From contig NZ_CP023699.1 of assembly GCF_008704495.1 (NCBI RefSeq), positions 992,001-1,056,000 of the forward strand: a DNA stretch of 64,000 bases, given 5' to 3'. Below, in pieces: positions 48,909 through 56,702 of this stretch. Source of the stretch: Streptomyces kanamyceticus (GTDB lineage Bacteria > Actinomycetota > Actinomycetes > Streptomycetales > Streptomycetaceae). The notes under the pieces are model-generated. The model saw only the letters and a list, made by a program, of their open reading frames with translations. It did no database searches and was not told where the DNA came from. A program made the translations under genes and the position numbers. The stretch's first letter is position 1, and every line of letters starts with the position of its first letter.

Positions 48909-50359
48909 CAGTCCCTCAACTCCGCCCCGCGCTCGAAGAGTTCTCGCACGTCGGCCCCGCAGTGGAAGCCCTGGCACCGCCCGCCGCGCGCCCGCGTCCT
49001 GCGCCGAAGGCCCTCCAGCGAGCCCGGCGGCACGGTGGCGGAGAGCGCGTCCCTGATCTCACCGCGCGTCACCCGCTCGCAGTGGCAGACGACGGTGCCG
49101 TACGCGGGGTCTGCGGCGATGAGGTCCGCGCGCTGGTAGGGGCGTGGGAACGCCTCGCCGAGGTTGGGCATGCGGACGGGCGGCAGGGCACCGGCGGCGG
49201 GCAGGTCCGCGCCCGCGTCGTCGAGGAGTTCGGCGGCGTACGCGGCGATGGCCAGGGAGGCGGTGAGGCCCGTCGAGCGGATGCCGCCGACCGTGAGGGC
49301 CCGCCGCCCGGGATCGGCGCGGATGCGGTAGTCGTCGTGCTCGGTGGCGGCGCGCAGGCCCGCGTACACGGCGGTGACCTCCTCGTCGAGCAGCTCGGGC
49401 AGGATCCTGCGGCCCTTCTCGCGCAGGGTGGCGATGCCTTCGGCGGTCGACCCGGTGGCCGACTTGTCGTCGAGGTCCTCGGCGGTGGGCCCCAGCAGGA
49501 CGTTCCCGTACACGGTCGGGGCGACCAGGACGCCCTTGCCGAGTGCGGTGGGGACGGGCAGCAGGATGTGGCGCACCAGGTCGCGGGCGAGCTTGTCGTA
49601 GACGATGAGCTGGCCCCTGCGCGGGGTGACGGTGAAGTCGTGGTGGCCGAGCAGGCGGTCGACGGTGTCCGCGTGCAGTCCCGCGGCGTTCACGAGCCAG
49701 CGGGTGCGCAGGGCTCCTCGTTCCGTACCGAGCACGTGCAGGTCGTCATCGGATGGATCGACCGTGTTCACCCGGCAGTTGAGGTGCAGGTCCACACCCG
49801 CGCGTACCGCCTGTGTCGCATAGGCGAGGACGGTCGTCCAGGGGCAGATGACGCTCTCGCCGGGTACGTCGAGCGCGCCGAGGGCGCCGGGGCCGAGGTG
49901 CGGTTCCCGGGTCCTGACCTCTTCGGGGCCGATGATCCGCGCGGCGTCGTAGCCGTTGCGCTCCGCCTTCGCCAACAGCGCGGGCAACGCGTCGAGTTGT
50001 TCCTGGTCCCAGGCGACGAGCAGGGCGCCGACCGGTTCGACGGGGATGCCGGACCCGGCGGCGTACGCGGCGAGCAGTCGGCTGCCCTCGCGGACGAGGC
50101 GGGCCTCCAGGGAGCCGGGCACGGCGTCGAAGCCGGTGTGCAGGATGGCCGTGTTCGCCTTCGACGTGCCGTCGCCGACGTCGTTCGACGCGTCGACCAG
50201 CGCGACCCGCAGGCCGGGGCGCGCGGCGAGTTCGCGCGCGATGGCGCAGCCGACCACTCCGGCGCCGACGACGGTCACGTCGTACGTCACGTCGGGCAGC
50301 GCGCCGCCCCTGGTCACGGTCGTGCCGCCGCCCGGCGGGAAGGGAGGAATCGACGTCAT
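48908..50359 (-). CDS. FAD-dependent glycerol-3-phosphate dehydrogenase (GlpA-like) with [2Fe-2S] domain
   Basis: A 483-aa protein. The DAO-type FAD domain begins YDVTVVGAGVVGCAIARELA (about 26-45). The C-terminal BFD-like domain holds the cluster cysteines in TVVCHCERVTRGEIRDAL and GRCQGFHCGADVRELFERG. It oxidises glycerol 3-phosphate to dihydroxyacetone phosphate and passes electrons through the cluster. The N-terminal core also resembles L-2-hydroxyglutarate oxidase, but the glycerol kinase neighbour favours GlpA. ATG 50359 overlaps the kinase TGA (ATGA). Together with the kinase and the downstream flavoprotein it forms a tight three-gene operon. Confidence 0.85.
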   Translation of the reverse strand: MTSIPPFPPGGGTTVTRGGALPDVTYDVTVVGAGVVGCAIARELAARPGLRVALVDASNDVGDGTSKANTAILHTGFDAVPGSLEARLVREGSRLLAAYAAGSGIPVEPVGALLVAWDQEQLDALPALLAKAERNGYDAARIIGPEEVRTREPHLGPGALGALDVPGESVICPWTTVLAYATQAVRAGVDLHLNCRVNTVDPSDDDLHVLGTERGALRTRWLVNAAGLHADTVDRLLGHHDFTVTPRRGQLIVYDKLARDLVRHILLPVPTALGKGVLVAPTVYGNVLLGPTAEDLDDKSATGSTAEGIATLREKGRRILPELLDEEVTAVYAGLRAATEHDDYRIRADPGRRALTVGGIRSTGLTASLAIAAYAAELLDDAGADLPAAGALPPVRMPNLGEAFPRPYQRADLIAADPAYGTVVCHCERVTRGEIRDALSATVPPGSLEGLRRRTRARGGRCQGFHCGADVRELFERGAELRD

Positions 50360-51822
50360 GACGGCGGCCGTTCGACGAGCGTCGCCACCGCCGCGCGGAA
50401 GCCGTCGAGCCGTTCGGCGGCCGACGCCGCGCTGATGCGCGGCTCGTACACGGCGGCGGGCCGCCACGCGGGGATCGCGTCGCCGAGCGGCAGCGCGGGG
50501 TCGAGGCCCATCCTGGCGACGGCGGCAGCGCCGAGCGCGGTGACGTCCGGCAACGCGGAGACCTCGACGGGCAGTTGGAGCAGGTCCGCCTGGGTCTGCA
50601 TGAGCAGTGACGAGCGCGTCAGGCCGCCGTCGACGCGCAGGCTCTTCAGGGGCTCACCCAGGTCGGCGGCGACCGCGTCGGCGAGCTCGGCGACCTGGGC
50701 CGCGATGCCCTCGCACAGGGCGCGGACCAGGTGCCCCGGGGTGGTGTCGAGGCCGAGGCCGGTGAGCGAGCCGCGCAGGTCGCCGCGCCACCAGGGTGCC
50801 GCGAGCCCGGCGAGCGCGGGCACGAAGGTGACGCCTCCCGCGTCCGGCACGGTGGAGCCGACCGGGTCGAGGTCCGCGGCACCCGTGAGCACACCGAGGT
50901 CGGTGAGCCAGCGGACGGCGGACGCGGCGGTGTAGACCTGTCCGTCGAGGCAGTAGCTGCTCTCCCCAGCGAGCCGCCAGGCGACACAGCTGACCAGGCC
51001 CGATGTGCCGCGCAGGGGCCGCGCGCCGGTCTGGGCGAGCAGGAAAGCGCCGGTGCCGTAGGTGCACTTGGCGCTGCCGGGATCGGTCACGTCCTGGGCG
51101 AGGAGTGCGGCCTGCTGGTCCACCAGGAGCCCGGTGAGCGGGAGTTCGGGCCCGAACGCGGTGGTCGTGCCGACCGGGCCCGCGGCGTCGACGACGCGGG
51201 GCAGCCGTTCGTCGGCGAGTCCATAGAGGTCGAGGGCGCGCGGCGACCAGCTGACGGTGTCGAGATCGAGGAGCTGGGTGCGGCCCGCCGTCGCGGCGTC
51301 GGTGACGTACGCGCCGGTGAGCCGGTGGACCAGCCAGGCGTCGCTGGTGGTGACCACGCCGCGCCGGGTGAGGTGGCGGCGTATCCACGCCATCTTGGGG
51401 GCGGCGAAGTACGGGTCGAGCGGCAGGCCCGTGAGCTCCCGCAACTCGTCAGCGTGCGGGGCCAGTTCCGCGCAGACCGACTCCGCGCGGCGGTCCTGCC
51501 ACACGAGGGCGTCGGTGAGCGGTTCGCCGGTCTCCGGGTCCCAGGCGAGCACCGTCTCGCCCTGGTTGGCGAGGCCGACGGCCGCGACCGGTTCACCGGC
51601 GTCGGCCAGCGCGCGGCGTCCGGCGTCGACGACGGAGGAGTGGAGTTCGGCGGGGTCGACCTCGACCAGGCCGCCCGGCAGGTGGCGGGGGCGTACCGGC
51701 GCCTCGCCCGAGCCGATCACACCGCGCTCCGGGCAGACGACGAGGGCCTTGGTGCCCGATGTGCCCTGGTCGACGGCGAGCACGGGCCCGTCGCGCCCGG
51801 CGGTCCGCTCGTAGGTGATCAC
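50356..51822 (-). CDS. glpK: FGGY-family carbohydrate kinase, probable glycerol kinase
   Basis: A 488-aa sugar kinase. The N-terminal phosphate loop is VLAVDQGTSGTKALV. The FGGY signatures include VAAVGLANQGETVLAWDPET and the C-terminal LRVDGGLTRSSLLMQTQADL. It phosphorylates glycerol with ATP to give the substrate of the next enzyme. The start GTG 51822 lacks a good ribosome site, while TTGACG (51853-51858 on the minus strand) and TAGCAG lie just upstream, so the message may be nearly leaderless. Operon context supports glycerol over other substrates. Confidence 0.85.
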   Translation of the reverse strand: MITYERTAGRDGPVLAVDQGTSGTKALVVCPERGVIGSGEAPVRPRHLPGGLVEVDPAELHSSVVDAGRRALADAGEPVAAVGLANQGETVLAWDPETGEPLTDALVWQDRRAESVCAELAPHADELRELTGLPLDPYFAAPKMAWIRRHLTRRGVVTTSDAWLVHRLTGAYVTDAATAGRTQLLDLDTVSWSPRALDLYGLADERLPRVVDAAGPVGTTTAFGPELPLTGLLVDQQAALLAQDVTDPGSAKCTYGTGAFLLAQTGARPLRGTSGLVSCVAWRLAGESSYCLDGQVYTAASAVRWLTDLGVLTGAADLDPVGSTVPDAGGVTFVPALAGLAAPWWRGDLRGSLTGLGLDTTPGHLVRALCEGIAAQVAELADAVAADLGEPLKSLRVDGGLTRSSLLMQTQADLLQLPVEVSALPDVTALGAAAVARMGLDPALPLGDAIPAWRPAAVYEPRISAASAAERLDGFRAAVATLVERPPS

Positions 51823-51918
51823 CGCGGAAGACTGCTACAGGGCGCCCGAGGGCGTCAAGGCTTACCCATGAACGGGCCAAGAAGGGTTAAGTACAGCTCA
51901 AAGCCCACGTATCGACAC

Positions 51919-52017
51919 TGACTGTTCGTCAAATGCCGTTTCGGCGCGCCGGTTTGACAGTTCTGAACGGAAAACATCCACGCACGGTCCTGGAAACCGG
52001 AACTGTCAGCTCTACAC
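51919..52017. promoter_or_regulatory. Dyad-rich divergent promoter region between glpK and 52117
   Basis: The 294-bp gap is AT-richer than the genes. It has TGACTGTTCGTCA (51919-51931) and an inverted repeat TGACAGTTC (51955-51963) / GAACTGTCA (52000-52008) separated by 36 bp. TACACT (52012-52017) could be a -10 for the rightward genes. The repeat pair could bind a dimeric regulator by looping. The regulator is unknown. Confidence 0.4.
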
Positions 52018-52116
52018 TGTGCGCCGAACAACATCATCAACGCACCCCGACAACAGGACGGTTCACTCCCCCGCCTCCTCTTCCCCCTTTCCCCCTTTCT
52101 CCCCGACCGAGGACTC

Positions 52117-53109
52117 ATGCCCATGCCGTTAGGCCGCCCGGTGTACCACCCGGCGGGCCACGACGAAGCCCTGCGTGCCGTACTCCAGGACCTCAGGGCC
52201 GGCCGCTGGGTGTCCACGCGCAACCTGCTCACCGAAACACCCGACTGGGGACTGTGGACCCAGCGCACCCAGATCCTCGCGGCGGCCGTCGCGGGATCCG
52301 ACGTGGTGCGCGCCTGGCGCGCCGAGGAGCCGCACAGCGCGTCCGCGGCCGTCCTGTACGCCCGGGTCGCGGTCGAACGCGCCCTGCGCGCCCACCGCGC
52401 CGGGCACCGGCAGACCAACGACCTGTGGCGCGAGGCGGTTTCGGCCTGCGGAACCGCGTCGTCGATGTCGCCCGAGGACCCGGTCCCCTGGGTCTGTCTG
52501 CTCGCGCTCGCCCGGCTCGACGAGGGCCAGCGGTGGGACGAGCACCGCGTGGCGCCGCCGGAGCCGATGCTCTTCCCCGGGCCCTGGCACCTGCTCGGCG
52601 AGGCCGACAAGCGCGATCCCGGCAATCGCGAGGCCTACCACCGGATGCTCCAGTTCGTGTACGGGCGCAGGCCCGACGGGCCGCTCACGGAGGCGTACAA
52701 CTTCGTGCAGTGGGCGTCGGCGGGCGCCCCCGCGGGTTCCTCGCTGCACCTGCTCCCGCTCTATGTGCGCGTCGAGCGCTACCGCAGGGAGGGCGGCGGC
52801 GAGCGCGCGCTCGACCTGCACTGGATCTCCGAGGACTCCACGCGCGGCGCGCTGCGCGCCCTGCAGCTGTGGTTCGACTACGTGCCGCCCGCCGCGACCT
52901 CGCTCCTCGACCTCAACCACCTCGCGCACGCGCTGTGGGGAGCGCACCAATTCCAGGACGCGTTACGGGTGTTCGAGGCCATGGACCCGTTCTTCACCGT
53001 CGTGCCCTGGACCTACCGCACCCGCTCGCCCGGCGACGCGGACGCGGCCGCCGAGGTCTTCGTCCAGGCCCGCGCCCGCTGCTCCAACGCCTCCCGCGCC
53101 CCGGGCTAG
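52117..53109 (+). CDS. Conserved Streptomyces hypothetical protein, helical repeat type
   Basis: A 330-aa soluble protein, predicted nearly all helical, with TPR-like regularity (LWREAVSACGTASSMSPEDP; VCLLALARLDEGQRWDEH; ALWGAHQFQDALRVFEAMDP). No signal peptide, membrane segment or catalytic motif is visible. ATG 52117 is taken, though a second ATG two codons on is possible. The upstream 30 bases are C/T-rich without a clear ribosome site. A permease gene follows after 59 bp on the same strand and is probably in the same transcript. Confidence 0.65.
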   Translation: MPMPLGRPVYHPAGHDEALRAVLQDLRAGRWVSTRNLLTETPDWGLWTQRTQILAAAVAGSDVVRAWRAEEPHSASAAVLYARVAVERALRAHRAGHRQTNDLWREAVSACGTASSMSPEDPVPWVCLLALARLDEGQRWDEHRVAPPEPMLFPGPWHLLGEADKRDPGNREAYHRMLQFVYGRRPDGPLTEAYNFVQWASAGAPAGSSLHLLPLYVRVERYRREGGGERALDLHWISEDSTRGALRALQLWFDYVPPAATSLLDLNHLAHALWGAHQFQDALRVFEAMDPFFTVVPWTYRTRSPGDADAAAEVFVQARARCSNASRAPG

Positions 53110-53168
53110 CCCCAGGCCCGGCCACCGGTCCCCCGCTCCCCAACTTCATCTCCACCGGAGGTAGTTCC

Positions 53169-54692
53169 GTGTCCCGCACCACCTGGTCGAGTTCCATTCC
53201 CGTGCCACGCCAGGACGAGGAGGAACGGCTCAGAGAGCTCGGCTACCAACCCGTACTCGCCCGCCGCATGGGCGGTTTCGGCAACTTCGCCATCAGCTTC
53301 TCGGTGATCTCCATCCTGTCCGGCTGCATGACGCTGTACGGCTTCGGCCTGGGCACCGGCGGCCCGGCCGTGATGCTCTGGGGCTGGGCGGGCGTCGGCC
53401 TCTTCGTCCTCTGCGTGGGCCTCGCGCTGGCCGAGGTGACCAGTGCGTACCCGACGTCGGGGGCGCTCTACTACATGGCCGACCGGCTCGGCGGGCGCCG
53501 CTGGGGCTGGTACACGGGCTGGCTGAACCTGCTCGGCCTGCTCGGCGCGATAGCGGGCATCGACTACGGCGCGGCCCTGTTCACCGGCGCGTTCCTGAAT
53601 CTGAAGTTCGGCTTCACGCCGACGGCCGAGAAGACCTTCCTGATCTTCCTCTGCATCCTGTTCCTGCACGCCGTCCTGAACCTCTTCAACGTACGCCTGG
53701 TCAGTCTGCTCAACTCGATCAGCGTGTGGTGGCACGTGGCCGGTGTCACCATCATCGTCGGCGTCCTCGCGATCGTGCCCGACCACCATCAGTCGCCGTC
53801 GTTCGTCTTCGGCGAGTTCTACAACGGCACCGGCTGGGAGAACCCGCTCTACGTCACCGCGATCGGCCTGCTCCTCGCCCAGTACACGTTCTCCGGGTAC
53901 GACGCCTCCGCGCACCTCTCGGAGGAGACCTCCAACGCGTCGGTGTCCGCGGCGCGCGGCATCGTGCGGGCCATCTGGGCCTCCTGGATCGCCGGTTTCG
54001 TGCTGCTGGCCGGGCTCACCTTCGCCATTCAGGACTACACGGGCACGATGAAGACCGACACCGGCGTGCCGCCCGCGCAGATCATGATCGACGCGATCGG
54101 CGAGTCCGGCGCGACGGCGCTGCTGCTCATCGTGATCGTGGCGCAGCTGTTCTGCGGCAACGCCGAGACGGCCGCGGCGAGCCGCATGGTGTTCGCCTTC
54201 TCCCGCGACAACGCGCTGCCAGGATCCGCGATCTGGCGCAAGGTCAGCTCCCGCACCCAGGTCCCGGTGCCCGCGGTGTGGCTCTCGGTGGGCCTGGCCG
54301 CGGTGATCGCCCTGCCGTCCCTCTACTCGACGACCGCGTACACGGCCGTGACCGCCATCAACGTCATCGGCATCACGCCCGCCTACGCCATCCCGATCTT
54401 CCTGCGCCTGCGCGCGGGCGACCGCTTCCAGCAGGGCCCGTGGAACCTGGGCCGCTGGAGCAAGCCGATCGGCTGGATCGCGGTGGTCTGGGTGGCGTTC
54501 GTGACGGTCCTGTTCTGCCTGCCGCAGGCCTCGCCCGTCACCGTCCAGTCGATGAACTACGCCTCGATCGCGCTCGCCGTGGTGCTGATCCTGGCCACCG
54601 TGTGGTGGTTCGTGGCGCGTCGCTCTTACAGCACTCCGCAGGCGTACGGCTCGGACCGCGAGCAGGCCGAGGTCGCCGAGGGCATCGTCTGA
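53169..54692 (+). CDS. APC-superfamily amino acid permease (GABA/amino acid type)
   Basis: A 507-aa membrane transporter with 12 hydrophobic segments. The first-helix motif is GFGNFAISFSVISILSGCMT, followed by ALAEVTSAYPTSGALYYMAD, typical of the GABA-permease (ACT) subfamily. AHLSEETSNASVSAARGIVR precedes TM7. It would import an amino acid or related amine with cation coupling. The start GTG 53169 has GGAGG 6 nt upstream. Its closest functional link is the preceding helical protein of unknown role. Confidence 0.9.
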   Translation: MSRTTWSSSIPVPRQDEEERLRELGYQPVLARRMGGFGNFAISFSVISILSGCMTLYGFGLGTGGPAVMLWGWAGVGLFVLCVGLALAEVTSAYPTSGALYYMADRLGGRRWGWYTGWLNLLGLLGAIAGIDYGAALFTGAFLNLKFGFTPTAEKTFLIFLCILFLHAVLNLFNVRLVSLLNSISVWWHVAGVTIIVGVLAIVPDHHQSPSFVFGEFYNGTGWENPLYVTAIGLLLAQYTFSGYDASAHLSEETSNASVSAARGIVRAIWASWIAGFVLLAGLTFAIQDYTGTMKTDTGVPPAQIMIDAIGESGATALLLIVIVAQLFCGNAETAAASRMVFAFSRDNALPGSAIWRKVSSRTQVPVPAVWLSVGLAAVIALPSLYSTTAYTAVTAINVIGITPAYAIPIFLRLRAGDRFQQGPWNLGRWSKPIGWIAVVWVAFVTVLFCLPQASPVTVQSMNYASIALAVVLILATVWWFVARRSYSTPQAYGSDREQAEVAEGIV

Positions 54693-54710
54693 GCGCCCTC
54701 GCCGATCGCC

Positions 54711-55265
54711 TTACGCGGGGCGGTCGTTGAGGATCAGCTGGAAGAGGCGGTGGTCGCGCCAGGCGCCCTGGATGTACAGGAAGCCCGGCGCGACGCCGTA
54801 CTCCTCGAAGCCGCACTTGGTGAGCACGCGCTGCGACGCGGTGTTGTGCAGGAGCGTGCCCGCCTCGACGCGGTGCAGGGCCAGTTGGCTCTCGGCGGCC
54901 TCGCAGACGACGTTCGCCGCGGCGGACGCCAGGCCCCTGCCCACGTGCCCGGCGTCGATCCAGTAGCCGAGGTTCCCGCTGCGGACCGGGCCGAGCACGA
55001 TGTTCGACAGGGCGGCGTGCCCGAGGATCTCACCGCCACCGACGAGCACCCAGTGCGCCGACCGGCCCGCGCGGCCCTCCTCCAACTGCACCCGGAGCCG
55101 GTCGCTCTGGCCCTGTGCGGTGAAGAAGGCGGCGGGCCGGTCCGGGTCCCAGGGTTCGAGGTGGGCGCGGTTGCGCCGGTAGGCGCGGGCGAGCGCGTCC
55201 GCGTCGTCGAGCGTGACCGGCCGTATGAGGACGTCTGACGTGAGGGAGACCTCTCCACTGATCAT
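54711..55265 (-). CDS. GNAT-family N-acetyltransferase, RimJ/RimL type
   Basis: A 184-aa protein. RimJ-like features are LIRPVTLDDADALARAYRRN at the N-terminus, YWIDAGHVGRGLASAAANVV (acetyl-CoA loop, about 95-114) and ALHRVEAGTLLHNTASQRVL, with CGFEEYGVA near the end. It transfers acetyl from acetyl-CoA to an N-terminal or other amine; the target is unknown. ATG 55265 is used, although the conserved domain begins about ten residues later. It converges on the permease gene. Confidence 0.88.
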   Translation of the reverse strand: MISGEVSLTSDVLIRPVTLDDADALARAYRRNRAHLEPWDPDRPAAFFTAQGQSDRLRVQLEEGRAGRSAHWVLVGGGEILGHAALSNIVLGPVRSGNLGYWIDAGHVGRGLASAAANVVCEAAESQLALHRVEAGTLLHNTASQRVLTKCGFEEYGVAPGFLYIQGAWRDHRLFQLILNDRPA

Positions 55266-55326
55266 GCGTCCAGATTACGAGGGGTCGCCCCTGGCCACCC
55301 GGCCCCGGGCCACCCGGCCGCCGCGG

Positions 55327-56061
55327 TCAGCGGCCGCCCGCGACCCGCAGGACCGTGCCCGTCGCATAGGAGGCGTCGGCGGAGAGCAGCCAGGAGACGG
55401 CCGCCGCGATCTCCTCCGGATGGCCCGAGCGCCCCATCGGAATGCCGTCGGCGAGCTTCGCGGGGCGCTCCGGGTCCGCGTGGAACTCGGTCCAGATGAC
55501 GCCCGGGGCAACGGCGTTGACGCGGATGCCGTCCGCCGCGACCTCCTTGGCCAGGCCGACGGTCAGCGTGTCGACGGCGCCCTTGGCCGCCGCGTAGTGC
55601 ACGTACTCGCCGGGGGCGCCGAGGGTGGCGGCCGCGGACGAGATGTTCACGATCACGCCGCCGCCGTTCGCCTTCAGGTCCCGCACCGCGCGCCGGGCGC
55701 AGAGCAGGTAGCCGAGGACGTTCACGTCGAGCGCGCGGCGCATGCCCTCGGCGTCGGCGTCGGCGAGCGGCCCGACGGGGCCGCTCACACCCGCGTTGTT
55801 CACCAGGCCCGTGACCGGGCCGAGCTCGGCGGCCGCGGTGTCGAAGAGCCGGTCGACGGCGGCCTCGTCGGCGGTGTCGACCTGGACGGTGACGCAGCGG
55901 CGGCCCGCGGCGCGGACGGTCTCGGCCGCCTTCGCCGCCGCGGCCTCGTCGGAGCGGTAGCCGATGACGACGTCGTGCCCTTCCCGGGCGAGACGGGCGC
56001 TGACAGCCGCGCCGATGCCGCGGCTGCCGCCGGTGACGACGGTGACGGATGGGTGCTGCAC
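55327..56061 (-). CDS. Short-chain dehydrogenase/reductase
   Basis: A 244-aa classical SDR. The nucleotide-binding motif is VVTGGSRGIGAAVSARLARE (TGxxxGxG), LVNNAGVSGPVG contains NNAG, and the catalytic Ser, Tyr and Lys are in IVNISSAAATLGAPGEYVHY and YAAAKGAVDTL. The C-terminus PEEIAAAVSWLLSADASYAT is typical of FabG-like enzymes. It reduces or oxidises a carbonyl with NAD(P)H; the substrate is unknown. GTG 56061 was chosen because GGAGG precedes it, and the upstream extension is not conserved. Confidence 0.9.
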   Translation of the reverse strand: MQHPSVTVVTGGSRGIGAAVSARLAREGHDVVIGYRSDEAAAAKAAETVRAAGRRCVTVQVDTADEAAVDRLFDTAAAELGPVTGLVNNAGVSGPVGPLADADAEGMRRALDVNVLGYLLCARRAVRDLKANGGGVIVNISSAAATLGAPGEYVHYAAAKGAVDTLTVGLAKEVAADGIRVNAVAPGVIWTEFHADPERPAKLADGIPMGRSGHPEEIAAAVSWLLSADASYATGTVLRVAGGR

Positions 56062-56159
56062 GGGGGACCTCCGGCTCTGGGTGGCTGACTGTCGCGCCGC
56101 CCGGACGCGGGGATCGCCCTCGTCCGGCACGGCGTCATCCTACGGAGCGGTGATCTTCG

Positions 56160-56525
56160 TCAGCGGCCCGGGGCGGCGGGCTCCGCGTCGGGTGCCACGC
56201 AGACCAGCGTGGTGGCGACGGTGTCGCGCCGCAGCCGGAGCAGGTTCCAGCGGGGCTGCCACTGGGCGAGGCCCCGGTGCTCGCGCAGCAGGCCGCGCAG
56301 CCGCCCCGGGTCGTGCGTCCACAGCGTGGCGGGCACGCCCCGGGTCGGGCCGAGCACGTGGAGGGCGATGCGGCCGTCGTCCCGTACGTCGTGCGAGGAG
56401 AGCAGCACGTCGACCAGGGGTCCCGGGTCCTTGGCGCTGTTACGGGCCTGGATCCAGTGGACCTGGTGTCCTGGCGTGCGGGTGTCGCAGGTGTCGTGGT
56501 CGCAGATGCCGCGCGGGTGCGTCAT
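56160..56525 (-). CDS. Small hypothetical protein under a SAM-IV riboswitch
   Basis: A 121-aa protein, not recognised. The N-terminus is rich in Cys and His (MTHPRGICDHDTCDTRTPGH), which could bind a metal, and the rest is an Arg/Leu-rich domain (LRGLLREHRGLAQWQPRWNL, then LRRDTVATTLVCVAP). The start ATG 56525 follows GGAGGCGC. The SAM-IV aptamer at 56604-56681 lies 78 bp upstream on the same strand, implying a link to methionine, cysteine or SAM metabolism. It is downstream of the radical SAM gene. Confidence 0.6.
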   Translation of the reverse strand: MTHPRGICDHDTCDTRTPGHQVHWIQARNSAKDPGPLVDVLLSSHDVRDDGRIALHVLGPTRGVPATLWTHDPGRLRGLLREHRGLAQWQPRWNLLRLRRDTVATTLVCVAPDAEPAAPGR

Positions 56526-56603
56526 GGAGCGCCTCCGGAGTCGTGGACCCCGGGAACTGCCTGCCCCGGTGATCCGCCGTTCCCCGCGCGCCTCGCGCGG
56601 GGC

Positions 56604-56681
56604 GGGTCGTCACCCGGGGCACCCGCGACGGAGCGGGGTGCCGTCCAGCTAGCCGGGGCTTGACGCTGGAACTCGTGACCC
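56604..56681 (-). ncRNA. SAM-IV riboswitch aptamer
   Basis: On the minus strand the RNA runs GGGTCACGAG-TTCCAGCGTC, AAGCCCCGGCTAGCTGG, ACGGCACCCCGC, CGCGGGTGCCCCGGG and TGACGACCC. This follows the actinobacterial SAM-IV consensus (CAGCGUCAAGcCCcGGC...GGGUGCCCCGGGUGAuGACC). Stem P1 pairs GGGTC with GACCC. A following hairpin CCCCGCGCG/CGCGCGGGG (56583-56603 region) could form the expression platform before the GGAGG of the 121-aa gene. Binding of S-adenosylmethionine should lower expression. The call is from consensus recall, not a covariance search. Confidence 0.75.
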
Positions 56682-56702
56682 GCCCCGACCGTAACACGGT
56701 GC

